A stretch of DNA of 64,000 nucleotides, taken from contig NC_092403.1 in the NCBI RefSeq assembly GCF_009017415.1, positions 1,736,001 to 1,800,000 on the forward strand, written 5' to 3'. Both the position numbers and the translations under genes were made by a program. Position 1 is the first letter of the stretch, and every line of letters begins with the position of its first letter. Shown piece after piece: positions 23,411 to 35,421 of this stretch. This DNA comes from Aspergillus flavus. Its lineage: Eukaryota; Ascomycota; Eurotiomycetes; Eurotiales; Aspergillaceae. The notes below the pieces were generated by a model that worked only from the letters and a program-made list of their open reading frames with translations, did no database searches and was not told where the DNA came from.

Positions 23411-25099
23411 TTATCGCCGCCAGCCCACATTCCATATTACATGAGCGATGTCTTTAGCAGTGTTGACGGTGTCGACTACTCGATCAAAAATAGTGGCATT
23501 GGCGGGTTCCGCATCATCATATGAAACTCCCGAAGATAAAAGACAATGTCGGTCAAGTTCCGCATCGTCTTCAGGGTTAACAAACCAAGGTCGATTTTGA
23601 TTCGTCGAGTCGTGTAATCTTTGAGTGGGCTCCCAATTGAAATCTAGATCGTTGTCCGCTTCGTCCAGAAAGAAATTCGCCGCCAGCTCTGAGGCTTGGC
23701 TTGTCTCAATAGAGGGAGAAGAGTACGATGTAAAGTAACCGGACCAGCGATTGAGTATGGAATCCACCGGTGGCTCCGGGGTGTCGCCCCGATACTTGAG
23801 TGTGGTAGATGGGAGTGGTGCAATGGTCCTGTTGTCACTGCTAAAGCTGCTTCGCGGAGTAGTACTCCTCTCGCTTGTCGAGGTTTGCCATGAGCCCCTT
23901 CTCATCATGACAACGCCATCCTCCGAAGATGAGCCATCGTTCATTGCGGGCCAATCGTCGTCATCATCATCTTTTGCCTCCACTGCGATACACTGCACTA
24001 CTTCGTTGTTGAAATGTATATGACGCTTTTCGCAGGGTGAGCCTGTTCCCGAAGACCCGTTGATTGGCGTGGCCGTGCAGGACGTTCGCGAATAACCCTC
24101 AGAAGACTGACTGAATGTTTGTCCCAGTTTCGACGGGTATCGATAGAAGGACGGTCGATTACGGCTGACCTCCGCTTCCTGTGCCTTCAAAATGGCGCCT
24201 GCATGCTGTAGGAGAGTATGCTGCGACAAGGAACGCTGCAGTATTGTTTCAGAAGCCGTCCTTTTCTTGAGGATCGGCTTTCTATCCGTAGGCGTTTCAA
24301 GGCGGCTTGGGGGTGGCGAGACGTTAGAGACAGTCTTGCGCTTCCTACACGACTTTAACGGGCCATACAACCAGGTCACGTCATAGTCCTTCAGCCTGGA
24401 CGCATATGGTTAAACACAGAAATTAAAGGGGGAGAGAGAAGGGAAAGCCGGTTGAAGCACTAACCAGTTGAGGGTTTCCGGCGATACTGTTCCCCGGTTC
24501 AACTTCAGCTTTGCCCAAGTCCTCCACGACGCATTCTCTAGCCTCACGCCGTGATCGTATATTTCTCGTCGAGCAACCACATATCGCCAAGAGGCCCATA
24601 TATCCTCCTCCTTCCACTCATGGGCAAGGTAATCAACATGTCTCGATGGTTCTTCTTCAATCGAACTGTCGTCGGCCGGTCTCGGCAAGTTCACACGATG
24701 TATATCTGTCGAGGACTCGGTCGAGGCTTCGCTAGGAGCTTCAGGTAGCTTCGGGGCACATGGACCTGCGTCATATGATGGCAGTATTATCTCATCAACA
24801 CCATCTTCATCATCATCCTGCCCATCACGTACACAGAATGAGAGGCTACTGAGGGTTGTAGAAGGAGGAAGTAAATGAACAGGAGCCGTTCCAGCGAAAT
24901 CGGGAGAATGGGGAAATGGAGAAAGCGCCGAGGATACAATTGGACTCGGACAATCTCTTGGGGAGTAATCATTGGCAGGCGACTTTACTGTAATCACGTC
25001 CGAGTCATCCAAGAAATATCTTTGAGCGATAGGGCACCGTAGAGGATCGGGGGAAAGTCGCGAGTGCCTCTCCTGTGAGGCGGGAAGCACGGCAGCCAT
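23411..25099 (-). CDS. Reg1/Hex2-like protein phosphatase 1 regulatory subunit (539 aa)
   Basis: A regulator that targets the type 1 phosphatase to substrates such as the Snf1 kinase, so a likely component of glucose repression. Exon 1 is 25099-24465, exon 2 is 24395-23411. The junction rejoins a DUF1752-type block: EEDIWASWRYVVARREIY, then ENASWRTWAKLKL, SPETLNWLKDYDVTWLYGPL. Past the middle is KRHIHFNNEV, closely like the yeast Reg1 phosphatase-docking motif, with the RVxF-type core R-H-I-H-F. An acidic D6 run follows. The rest is Ser/Thr-rich and probably disordered. The start is the ATG at 25099 (MAAVLPASQ); an in-frame ATG at 25144 is less likely. It sits next to the qutA/qutR pair, giving three carbon-source regulators in a row. 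Confidence 0.88.
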
Positions 25100-25982
25100 C
25101 TTCACGGGCAAATGGTAATCATTGGAGTTAAATATAATGCGCAATAACTCGGTCTGATTTTTTTCCCCCTTCCTCGTTGCTTCTTTCGCCGACTAGGCTA
25201 CTGATTATGAATGAGGGGAGAATAAAAGGGCAAGATTGCCAGGATGTCAAGTAGAGGCCCACGACGAAGTACGAGAGATCAACAAGATAATGAGAGGTTT
25301 CAGGACCAGACGTGCATGTTTGAGACAAGAGATGGCGTAGAACTTAATGGGGCGGAGAAGCACGTATCCGGAAGATGAGATCAAGAATAGCTCAAAGGTA
25401 GATATGGCTCGGGACAGCAAGCTCGATGAATGAGAGGGTGCCTTTTTTTAAGATTTCCAAGGTATCAGCGGGCCTTTTGGGTAAGACCTTTTTGGGGGGA
25501 GGGAGGATCCGTTCAAGTAAGGAATGTATGTATGGAATTGTAATTTATTCTGTGTCCCAGTCGATCTAGTCAGAAATATAAGGAAATCATTGAACGGAAA
25601 TGGCAGGGAAAGTATAAAAATTGAGAGATAAATCGATGATTCCAAAAGAGAATCGAAGTACTCACGGGAGAGGAGGTTCAAGAGTAAGAAAGGAAGAATG
25701 AGGTAGTGATCTTATAATATCATTCCAAGCGGAAGCGGCGATCTACCAAGCTTGAATTCAAGCCAATGAAGTAATACCACCTCGGAGGTAGTCGTAGATA
25801 CTTTGATTGGGGCGCGATAATAGCGGAAAGAAGTTGGAGGACAAGATTTGGTGAAATGATGTGTTTGAATGTACATACATGCATAGATACATATACATCG
25901 TAGTCTATAACCAGGTATTGAAGGTGAGATGGAAAGGGAAGGGAAGTACCTATAAAAGTAATGTACATACGCAGAGTGAGAC

Positions 25983-26021
25983 AAAAAAAGAAAAAAGAAA
26001 AAAAGAAAAAAAGAAAAAAAG
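25983..26021. repeat. A7G-type purine microsatellite
   Basis: Five runs of six or seven A separated by single G. On the minus strand this is a pyrimidine tract about 0.9 kb upstream of the Reg1-like start codon. Confidence 0.9.
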
Positions 26022-26455
26022 AGCAAGGTTGCCACCAAGGGACGAGTTGAACTTAACTCCTCGTAAGTTTACAGGGTTTGGTATTTCATTACCATGCGCC
26101 TGAACGGCGGCAGGGGAAGACATTATTGGCTGGAGCACGGAGGGACTGGGGCTCCACCGCGAGAAGCGTGATTTGTGCCCCCTCTTTTAAACCACACCTT
26201 TAAAGGTGGAGTTTAGCTGTCCAGACCTTTTGGATTTGCTCGTCATTTCACCACTGGGATCAAAACCCCATGGAGAAACCTCCAGGCTCTTGTGTGAACC
26301 TCAATAGAACACTGTCTAGATCCTTTTAGTTCGGTCTTTTAGACTTCCCTTCTACTGCGGATCATCCTCCTGTACATATTCTTGTTTCGGGTGTGTATAT
26401 CTTTATTAATTGATTTCTTAGGTATGTTATATATCTGTATCTAAATCGATTTCTC

Positions 26456-26473
26456 TTTTTTTTTTTTTTTTTT
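26456..26473. repeat. T18 homopolymer
   Basis: Eighteen consecutive T in gene-free DNA. Confidence 0.9.
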
Positions 26474-27890
26474 CCTTCTCTTTGCCCCTCCCCCAATCTA
26501 TACGTAGTCCGTATTGATGGCGAAATGGGACGTGCGTTGCACCACCTTAACTTTAGGGCCAACACCTAATCTTTTTCAAGGCTGCGGTGATTTGTCTAGA
26601 ACGCAATCAACCATATCATAATTGTGAATCTATAATGTCATTGGTAAATCGTTTTCTTGTTCAACAGTTGTTGTACTGTCAATAGCTTGATTATTCCTTT
26701 TTTTTTTGGCTTCTTGTGGAAGTGCTATCTTAGATATAACTTTTTTCCCTTTATCACACAGAAAAGCTACAAAAAGATAACAAAAGGAAAAAAAAGAAGA
26801 AAGGAGAGGAATTTTTGATGGCTGCAGGGGCGTCTTGGATAGTTCAGATTCCAGATCTTCGGCTTTGAGATAAAAATGAACCTCTCATGTTCATTCCGAC
26901 TACCGGCCAAACGGCCTAGCCACTGATTAGACGGAAGTCAAAAATGGTGGAGTCCCTTTTGTTTAGTAATTTATACACTAAGAAAATTAATTAAGAGAGG
27001 CGCTTCTGTTGTTCAAAATACCTCTTGGTAGTCATTTGAGGGTTTTTTTTTTTTATTTATTCTCTTCCCTTCGGAGCAACACGGAAGGTCAACTCAATAC
27101 CAATGCACGGGCGTCGCATGTTGACAACCTGCAGATACATACAGGACTTCCTTCGAGGTAATATGTGCTACTAGATAGGTAATAAGCCATTCACAAAAAA
27201 AAATAAAAGAAAGAAAGAAAGACGACCCTGATCTTCCCGATACAAACAAGTCTTTGGGTGGCAAAAGAACATCCCTCTCATATGATGTTGGATCTTTGTC
27301 AAGAACATCTTGGTTGATTCCAACACCTTGTACAATCCATGATATACTAGTAATCTACCTAGACACTTCATTTACGGGTTACAGTACATGCATACAAACA
27401 TACATAACCACCGATAAGTTCAAATCTAGGCTCGAGGATCCGAGCGCTGCTAATCACTCCACTCGTCATTCCTTTACTATCTTTAGTGATGGACAAACAG
27501 ACTTCCTCTTTTAGGTAACAGGTAAAAGAAAAAGGCCTGTCCAGTGTCAAAGTTTGTCGGACCGAGGAAACGCAGATGAAGTGGCAATGGACATTAACCT
27601 ATACGATTTGAGGTCTTCCGAGTCATCGTTGTCATCCGTTTCTTTTCTCTTATCTTTTCTGTCTCGTTCGTTGTTTCTCTCATCTATCATATTGCTCTCT
27701 GGATTGAGTCCCTCTCGATGCTGTCGGAAAGCCCTAAGGCGATGAGAAACAGGAGGTGGGGTTCTGGATGGAGTACCACTATGTACTATCGTTAATGCAT
27801 GTCAGACCGATAGGATTCAAGTGGTCAATTCCAAAGGTACGGAGTACATAAATTCTCCGACAAGAGATCTTTCCCCTTTTTTTTGCTCTC

Positions 27891-27915
27891 CTTTTCTTTT
27901 CTTTTCTTTTCTTTT
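27891..27915. repeat. (CTTTT)5 microsatellite
   Basis: Five exact tandem CTTTT units within a longer pyrimidine-rich stretch. Confidence 0.9.
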
Positions 27916-30067
27916 GGCTTTCAAGAAATCACTTCGGAAGAGGAACAGAAAAGGAGGTAACTGTTGTGTATACAGTGTGTTCGCCTGTGCGCATTGGTCT
28001 ACCCGTAGATAACGCAACCTTGGGGCCTTGCTACGTCAGCTTGGCGAGAGAATGGGATAACAAGAGTCATCTTTCATTCAAATCCCTCGAAGCTCTGAGG
28101 GATACATCAGTCCACCCCTTCCTCGTTAGCCCAATAATCTGGTTCAGTGCAACCTCGTTCTGACTCCACTTGCAGCAACGGCTGGCTAACGTAGATACTA
28201 ACTACGTACTAATCCTGTTAGTTGAGTGGATCTTCCATGATGAGGTGAGGACGATATCTGTGTCCGTTGTCGATCATCTTACCAGCACTATCTTAGATTC
28301 TTAGTATCTATGTCCTAGCGTGAGGCACCTCTGCACCACCAAACTAACGCTCCGACGACTTTTGCATGTAGAATAAAGTACTAGTAACGGTCCGCGCGGC
28401 CTTGCGATCATCGGGTGAAAGGAGCGTCTCAACTCACCGAAGCACTGACGGCGCCTAAGCCCGGCACGGGAGTTCTGAGTCCAAAAACTGGCGCCCGTGC
28501 TCCTGCATTCCTTCCTTGTTAACCTTTCCTGATTAAGATGGCTCACCCATTAACCCCTAGGGCTTGCCAGCTGTTCACCTGGGTGAATCTTGATTGCGAA
28601 CGGAAAGGATCGGATGCGGAGAAACTCCTGTGTCAAGGCAGCCCAAAAATAATTCTACAGCCTACCAACTCATGTCCTTCCCCCTTGACTGAGGAGGTCC
28701 CTCTTGGAAGCATTTTGGCCGCCTCCCTTGGCACAGCGGACCGAACTCCTACTGTGTAGCAGGTATTGACAAGTATGTGGCTCGACCTTTCAAGGACCAT
28801 TCGATCCTGATTCTAGAGGTGACAGTCTAGATCAAAAGGACAACGGTCCTATCACTCCCAAAATGACTCGCAACTCTCTTTCAATTGGACCAATCCTAGC
28901 TTAAAACAAGCTGTGCTGTATCTGACCCTTGATAAATGGCGGTTATTCTATTGCAACCTCTTCCTCTATCGAAAGATGCATATGTCGAGGTTCATATCGT
29001 TAACCATGTCATATATGTCTTCATCAAATCGCGGTTGCTGACCTTTACACAAAATTTATGACTCATCTGATGACCAGTGCGAGTCAGGACTCAGACAGGA
29101 GTAGCTGCCTTCCAGATGTTATCTCGCCTTTGGGGGACAGATATAATCGTTACTGCCCTTTATCTTACTCTAGGCAGAAAATGTGCAGGGTCACTACTAT
29201 CATTAGGGGCTCCTGGTTGGCTAGGATTCTGAACGTTAGTGATTAGGACAGAAGTGCTGTAATGCAGTAGCTTATGGGGATTTGATCCCAATTCAGAAAT
29301 CTATAACACCTAAGTATCAATGATAATGGCTCTGCCCGGGTGCCGCTCTATAGTGTGGGTTCAAGCTGAAGTGATTCGAGACATAATGTGATCCTCTTGT
29401 TGGTTATCTTTTTACTATAGGCATAGACCTTTCTTTGGAAACAGGTGGAATCTCACCTCAGACTCTAATATAGGCATCGGACTATTATAACGCTGCCAGA
29501 AGTGCTAATATGCCTGCTCCTATACATACTGCACAGCTAATCGCTTCGTTTAATACTTTCATCAAGTTACCCAATATCAATTCTTTTTCGATCCGCTCTT
29601 TGATCATCTCGGGTTTTTATCGCGCCCCTCACCCTCCACTGTAAGATTCGTGGGAGAATCCTCTTTTCTGGTTTTCCCTATCCACAACCTACAGGCCATC
29701 TGGCAATTGAATCTACTCAGAAGCTAAGGTTTTCACCTTCTGGCGGATCAATCGTGCTGCTACCGTAGAAGTTTGAGGGGATGCATTACTATATAACATA
29801 CATCTATCAGTGTAATACTACAAAGCTTGATAGAAGAGATAGATGTCAAGAGGAGAATCAGGTATGTACTCTCTTATACTCAGAATCACATGATTAGGGA
29901 GTGGATCTATACTCCAAGAAGTTTAGTGCGACGGGCAAGGCCAACCCCGCGGCGATATCGCGTACTCTGGGCTTGGGTTTCGATAATTGATTCTACCTAC
30001 CAGCAAATCAATCTGTTGCCCATACACCCAGGAAAAATCCAAGAGAACACAATACCCACTCTTTAGA

Positions 30068-30292
30068 ATGGCCGAAGTAGTGCAATCTGGCCCTGTTGAA
30101 GCACAGGCCCGCCATGTTGTCTATTGCGGGGGTGAGTCGCCTCTTTTACTCTGCGTGACGCAATACAGGGACTGTGAATAGATATCACTGACTTATCCGA
30201 TTTACAGTTTGCACACTGCCTCCGGAGGTATGAAATCTCTTTATTCGTCGCGATAAACTTTCTTGTTCTCTTGTCTTTCTTTTTCTTCTTCG

Positions 30293-30334
<42 letters not shown>

Positions 30335-30977
30335 TGGATTTGCCCCGCACCGGTTGTTGGGCAGGAAATACCATAACTTGCAGTTTGACTAACTTGCGAT
30401 TTTCCTAGTACTGTGAGTTTGGTGGGACAGCGAAGAAATGCGAAGAATGGCTGAAAGAGAAACAACCGGAACTGTACCAACGACTCCACTCTGAAGGTAC
30501 AGCAAAACATCACTACAGCATAGTGTAGTAAAGAACAGACTAACAGGATTGTGTTCCTTTGCAGAAGCCATCAGCGCTAATTTATCGACACTTTCTATAT
30601 CTGCCCAGGAGCGTGCAGCGAAGGACGCTGCTAAGAAGGAGGCAAAAGCTGCTCTGGCAGAAGCACGCGACGCAGAGCGCAAGGCAGCCTCCAAGGTTCA
30701 AATCAAACGTGTTGAACGGAACAAACGCAAGCACGTCACAGTCATCGCAGGCTTGGAAGTATATGGTTTAGAAAATAAGAAGGTTGCCAAGGAGCTTGGC
30801 AAGAAATTTGCAACTGGTTCTTCAGTGACACGATCTGCTGCGGGAAATGAAGAAATTACAGTACAAGGTGACGTGAGCGATGATGTCCAGGACTGGTTAT
30901 TGGAGGTCTATGGGAAGGAAATACCAGAAGCGAATATTGAAATCATTGAGGACAAGAAAAAGAAGGGAAGCAGTTAG
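30068..30977 (+). CDS. tma22: Translation machinery-associated protein 22 / DENR homologue (194 aa)
   Basis: A cytosolic ribosome-associated factor that with its MCT-1/Tma20 partner recycles 40S subunits and supports reinitiation. Four exons: 30068-30131, 30208-30227, 30409-30496, 30565-30977 (585 nt). The N-terminus has the DENR cysteine pattern: YCGVCTLPPEYCEF then a further Cys before EEWL. The C-terminus is a SUI1/eIF1-like domain (KHVTVIAGLEVYG through EEITVQGD and the EIPEANIEII end), preceded by a basic linker. Exon 2 is only 20 nt. Intron 2 (30228-30408) contains an uninterrupted T40. Length matches the family. It is convergent with the coiled-coil membrane protein gene. Confidence 0.93.
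30294..30333 (+). repeat. T40 homopolymer inside tma22 intron 2
   Basis: Forty consecutive T, 75 nt before the intron 2 acceptor at 30408. It is the longest homopolymer I saw in the window. Confidence 0.95.
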
Positions 30978-31159
30978 CCAACGATGAACTATCTTTGGTT
31001 GACAGCGTAGGCGCATAAATGTACAAGTTCAGTATTGCATATTGGGTATCGTGTCAATATTATACAAAAGTCTCGATAGGTTGTCAAAGGAATTCAAGGC
31101 TGGCCTTGACAAGAAATGTGTATCCCGTTGCGCTCTAGGACTCTGGGAATATCGCCTTG

Positions 31160-32626
31160 TCAGAGTTCGTCGAAAATTCTCAACCGATCTTGGTCAGTAG
31201 CCCTCGCATCCTCGGGATTAGCAGACGTCCAGGTTACCGGGTCAGTAGCGTAGCGGGTATCGTGACGAGAGATTAGCTTCGATGAATATTGAGACAGCGC
31301 ATATCTATCTTCAGGAATATCTGTGGCCAGCCAATGGATCCCACTTTCTTGCTCGTGCACAAGGGCCTCAGTAGAGCTGTTTGTCACGGTCGCTGCTTGC
31401 GAGGTCATGTCAGACTCCGGCGACTCTGAAATAATCCAGTTTTGGACAATAAGAGCTACGGCGAGAGCGAGAATTCCTGCTGTGATCAACCCCCAAAATA
31501 TACGGAGGCGGCGACTGATTCGTATTTGGCACTCTGCCTCTTTTCTCTCCCAGCGGTCAATTTCGTTCCGCATTCCTTCGAGCCTACAGCTAAGCGCTTC
31601 AGCCCTCATTCTTCCCGCCTTCATACGTTCTTCCAAGGCCTCGATCTTCTGTATCTGCGGCTGAAAGTCTTTGAGGTCCCCAATTTGCTTTCGAGTGTCC
31701 TGGTCCAGGTTAGTGGTCTCTCGCTCAAAGTCTGTGAGGAGTGTCGACGTCGAATCAGAGAGTTCTTGGAAGCAAGCAATCGTGACGTGGAGAGCGGCGA
31801 GCTTCTCCAACAGATTATAGTAAGTATAGTCGAGCCTGCGAGTGATATCTGTTGCAAGGGTGCCGATCATCGATAAAGCGGATCGTAAGTAGCTGCCAGC
31901 GAGCCCGTTAGATCAACCGGAACGAACAGGACAGAAAATTACCTACCGCTCCCCCTGTTTCCTTCTATATCTTACTTGCTCCAAGTCGTCTAGCGAGCGT
32001 ACCTCCTGTCGTCTGATCAGACCCAGGTGATTGTTCCGGTCAATGTCATCGAATATACTGCCTTTCCTGCTACCAGTACCCAGTCCCGTAGTAGATTCAG
32101 ATCCCCAGCGCGACCGAGTTGTCTCCCTTGTCACGGGTCTAAGTAATGCGAGTCCATCGTCGAGATCGCTTTCCTTCTCGCGACCACCAGACCATGGGGG
32201 CAACAAGCCCCTGGTACTAGCGGAGGAGGCGATGGGGTTCATTATTCGAGGGAACCGCCCGTCACGGGATTTGCTATGTTTATGCTTATGACGTGGCCTG
32301 AATTTGGTAGGATCTAAGCTGGCAGGGTCAAAGGCCAAATGGCGGTGATGTTTTTCTCGAGGCGCCCCTGAAGCGTTTTCGCGATCGTTACGGTCATGAT
32401 GTGTTTGGAGCACCGGTGGTTCTCGGCTGCTGTTCCAGGCAACATAATCACCGTTTCTGGGGTCTGTAAATGGTCCATCGGCGTTGGGCGGGATCTGAGT
32501 GGGAGTGGGAGTGGGTTTGTGGTTTCCGGCGGTACTGGAGCCATGGGTAGTGAAAGGATGAGAAGCGGAGAGTTGTCTGGATGGCGACAGCAACGCAGGC
32601 AAAGGGTTTCTCAGTGAAGACTCCAT
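31160..32626 (-). CDS. Coiled-coil single-pass membrane protein, unknown function (470 aa)
   Basis: I do not recognise the family. Exon 1 is 32626-31947 and exon 2 is 31892-31160; the 54-nt intron (31946-31893) is placed at the GTAGGT donor because it alone keeps the frame. The N-terminal half is Pro/Ser/His-rich and probably disordered, with a HKHKH cluster. A helical, charged segment follows (about 235-350) with heptad-like spacing through FQELSD, LTDFERE, IEALEERM and RLEGMRNEI, predicting a coiled coil. One hydrophobic segment (FWGLITAGILALAVALIV, about 350-370) is the likely membrane span, then a soluble tail of about 100 residues. The layout suits a tail-proximal anchored protein of the ER, nuclear envelope or mitochondrion. 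The start is the ATG at 32626. Confidence 0.75.
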
Positions 32627-33281
32627 TTTTTTATTCTTTTTCTTATTCTTTTCCGCGTCACCACCATCCCTGTTACTTATAACCAGAAAGTAAAGACAGT
32701 ACGGAGGATGGGAAACTATACTTGCATGTGTCACCCACAACCTCGCTATGTGATTATGCATACATAACACGACGCCAAGACTGATCGACGCTTGCCTTCC
32801 AGCTGGTGTCATAATACGTACGTATCTCCTAGAATTTGGAAAGGATCAACGGGCCTCATTTATACAAGTGCAATGGTTACGCACGGAAACATATCTAGGG
32901 AATAGAGAGACAAATCGGATCACCTATATCTAGTCCAGTCTAACTGTACATAACACGAGAACCGAAAAACAGCAAATATCCTGATCTTAAGGATAGATAC
33001 ATATGTACATACAAATATCATACGCCCAACTCCTTGTATCACTATCCAACCAATGACTCACATCGTAAGCCTTGTCTTTGTATTGCCCAAGAGTCAAATT
33101 TAAGAACGCGGCGAATATAAAGGAAAAAGCGCATTCCCCGCCATACACGCCGAACAAATCATGAATGCGGTGACGATGATAATACGGCGCAAAAATAATA
33201 GTAGTGGTGATAAGGGGGGTAAAAAGGAAAAACAAAAGGAAAGGAAAAGAAGAAACCAAGAAGAAATTTTTCCCACCACAA
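32627..33281. other. Intergenic between membrane protein gene and cgr1
   Basis: 655 bp holding the promoter of the minus-strand membrane protein gene and the 3'UTR of cgr1. It is A-rich near 33218-33275. No other gene was seen. Confidence 0.5.
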
Positions 33282-33765
33282 TTACGAGTTGAGCAATTTG
33301 TTGCGCTTTTCCTTACGCTTCAATCGCTCAACACGTTTGCGATGCATCTTCTCCGCCATCTTCTCGTAGCGTTCCTTCTCCTCCTTTGCAGCCCTACGCT
33401 CCTTGATTCTCTGGATATGCGCCTGTGCAACAATATCAGTAAGCTCGCACATAAAAGCTCCCGATGCTCAATGATATTCGTTCCGCATACCTTCCGTTCG
33501 GCCTCCTTCTCTTCTTTGAGTTCTCTTTCGTGTTCTTTAACAGCTTCCTGGTGCTTGCGAGCCTCCAGTCTCTTTTCGTACGAGGTCAGACCAGCGTTAG
33601 GACGGAACGGCTTTTTGTTATCGTGCCAGTTTTTTCCTGCGGGTCCAAGGCAGGAAAAATTAGCAGGGCAGAGTGGGATAAGTGGGGAGCGAGAATCTAT
33701 TACATACCGTTTTTACGCATACCCTTTGTGGGATCAGCCGGAGTGGCCGATACCGTGGAGGACAT
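33282..33765 (-). CDS. cgr1: rRNA-processing protein Cgr1 (114 aa)
   Basis: A small, highly basic coiled-coil nucleolar protein needed for pre-60S rRNA processing. It is too fragmented by introns to show as one frame. Three exons: 33765-33708, 33636-33491, 33422-33282 (345 nt). Exon 1 gives a Ser/Thr-rich start and KGMRKNG; exon 2 has [20 protein letters not shown], the family hallmark; exon 3 is a Lys/Arg/Glu helix ending [13 protein letters not shown]. Introns 33707-33637 (71 nt) and 33490-33423 (68 nt) have standard ends. The length equals what I recall for Aspergillus Cgr1. It is head-to-head with the mitochondrial carrier gene, with 609 bp between starts. Confidence 0.93.
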
Positions 33766-34374
33766 GGCCGGCAAAGAAAGGAAAATTGTAGACCAAGTAG
33801 AACGGCGCAAAGAGGCGAAACTCGGAAAAGGGCTCTGTGAGAGATGGAGAGCGGTTGATATAATTTTGGTTTTCCTCGGCGGAGGGACTGGCCGCTTTGC
33901 GGCAATCGAAATTTTGAGGAAAAAGTTATCTTAGACCGATCAGATAAACGGATCTCGGCAGAAGTCTTCATCCGATGCCCACTTTGACGTCTGCAATGAG
34001 GGATTTGCCAGCCACGATCCTTACCCGGTCGTTGTTCTAGTTGAAATTATCACCACCACTGCTGCAGAAGCTCCCCACTGTTCCCAAAATCCCGCGTCTT
34101 GGCTTCATTTTTCATCTGCAGGCGATGCTCACTTGCTGATTTTATCGCGCGTGGGCTCGGGCTGACTTAGAAGAAACCCCTCGTTGATTACTACACCACA
34201 CCGCCCCCTCCTCCTCCTCCCTCCGAAATCTTACCTTAAATACTCTTTCCCTCCGATTCTACACGGAACCATACAATGTCCTGCCGATAGGGTTTCGTCT
34301 CTCCCCCTCTCATCTCTCCCCTTCCATTTACTGTTTTCTTGATTGGACCAGACATAAATCACCTCCTCAACCCC
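33766..34374. promoter_or_regulatory. Divergent cgr1/amcA promoter region
   Basis: 609 bp between two start codons. It has CT-rich tracts at about 34200-34222 and 34296-34330; the latter ends about 45 bp before the amcA ATG, as is common in fungal core promoters. No gene was seen. Confidence 0.6.
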
Positions 34375-35421
34375 ATGGCGGCTGCAGAACATGCGATCAC
34401 AATCAAGAATGATATGTCAATGGAGCTCCCTACACTTCCCCCCAATCAGGGGGTTGAGGCGTTTAAGGATATAATGTTCGGGTCCGTAAGTAATCCTGCC
34501 CACCGCGCTCAAGAGAACGCTGCTTGTGTTAACTATCCCCTGCAGACAGCAGGAATGGCCGGAAAAGTCATCGAGTACCCTTTTGACACGGTGAAGGTGC
34601 GGTTGCAATCTCAACCCGACCATCTACCGCTTCGATACAAAGGGCCAATAGACTGTTTTCGGCAGTCATTTCAGGCCGATGGCTTTAGAGGGTTATATCG
34701 AGGTCTCAGCGCTCCTATGGCCGGCGCTGCCATAGAAAATAGCTGCTTGTTCTGGAGCTACCGCATGATCCAAGATGTCCTAAAGTCAACATGTTACTCT
34801 TCAACGGACCCGCTACCCTTCTCAGCCCTACTGGTCAGTGGCGCTGCATCTGGGTCCATCACTTCACTTGCTCTCACTCCCATTGAACTCATCAAGTGCA
34901 AAATGCAAGTACCTCTGGAAGGTGTCAATACGAGGGCTGCTAGTCCACTCGCTTTGGTCGCATCCATATTCCGTCAAGATGGTATCCTGGGATTTTGGCG
35001 AGGGCAGTTGGGGACTCTCATTCGAGAGACTGGTGGAGGTGCCGCCTGGTTTGGGGGCTACGAAGGGGTCTCAGCGCTTTTCCGAGCATATCCCACATCC
35101 GCTTCAAAAAACAGTTCAGAGCATCAATCGGCTTCTCTCCCGCTTTATCAGCAAATGATTGCTGGTGCAGCAGCTGGTATAAGCTACAATTTTCTATTCT
35201 ATCCGGCCGACACAATCAAATCCCGTATGCAAACAGAAGATATAACTCACGGCTCCATCAATGGTCAACGACAAACTTTCTGGGGCGCCGGCAAGGCTCT
35301 ATGGAAGCAACAAGGGCTCAAGGCTTTGTACCGAGGCTGCGGGATAACTTGCGCGCGATCAGCACCCAGTTCAGCCTTCATATTTACAGTGTACGAAGGA
35401 CTACGAAATTATTTCGCATAA
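34375..35421 (+). CDS. amcA: Mitochondrial carrier, ornithine/arginine type (AmcA/Ort1-like, 328 aa)
   Basis: An inner-membrane solute carrier, probably exporting ornithine for arginine synthesis. Exon 1 is 34375-34485 and exon 2 is 34546-35421. The 60-nt intron (34486-34545) has no stop and keeps the frame, so an unspliced reading looks like one long ORF; removal places [18 protein letters not shown] correctly at the first repeat. Three carrier signatures are visible: [20 protein letters not shown] and [10 protein letters not shown], each with the following G-rich segment ([24 protein letters not shown]). The second repeat has Glu in place of Asp, as in the ornithine subgroup. The start is the ATG at 34375; upstream TTG is not needed. 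Substrate is inferred from overall resemblance to ARG-13/Ort1. Confidence 0.88.
   Translation: MAAAEHAITIKNDMSMELPTLPPNQGVEAFKDIMFGSVSNPAHRAQENAACVNYPLQTAGMAGKVIEYPFDTVKVRLQSQPDHLPLRYKGPIDCFRQSFQADGFRGLYRGLSAPMAGAAIENSCLFWSYRMIQDVLKSTCYSSTDPLPFSALLVSGAASGSITSLALTPIELIKCKMQVPLEGVNTRAASPLALVASIFRQDGILGFWRGQLGTLIRETGGGAAWFGGYEGVSALFRAYPTSASKNSSEHQSASLPLYQQMIAGAAAGISYNFLFYPADTIKSRMQTEDITHGSINGQRQTFWGAGKALWKQQGLKALYRGCGITCARSAPSSAFIFTVYEGLRNYFA

Larger units (their letters stand above)
25100..30067. other. 5 kb gene-free region with homopurine/homopyrimidine tracts
   Basis: It separates the start of the Reg1-like gene (minus) from tma22 (plus), so it is a divergent upstream region for both. No frame has recognisable protein content and no tRNA-like box was seen. 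It holds A7G-type purine repeats (25983-26021), T18 (26456-26473), T10 (26698-26707), T12 (27043-27054), five CTTTT units (27891-27915) and one TACGGAGTA (27838-27846). A long 5' leader or a non-coding RNA is possible; sequence alone cannot tell. Confidence 0.55.

Noticed and set aside
25712..26038. 108-codon minus-strand frame rich in Phe and Leu upstream of the Reg1-like gene
   Set aside because: It is simply the translation of the A7G/T-rich microsatellite.
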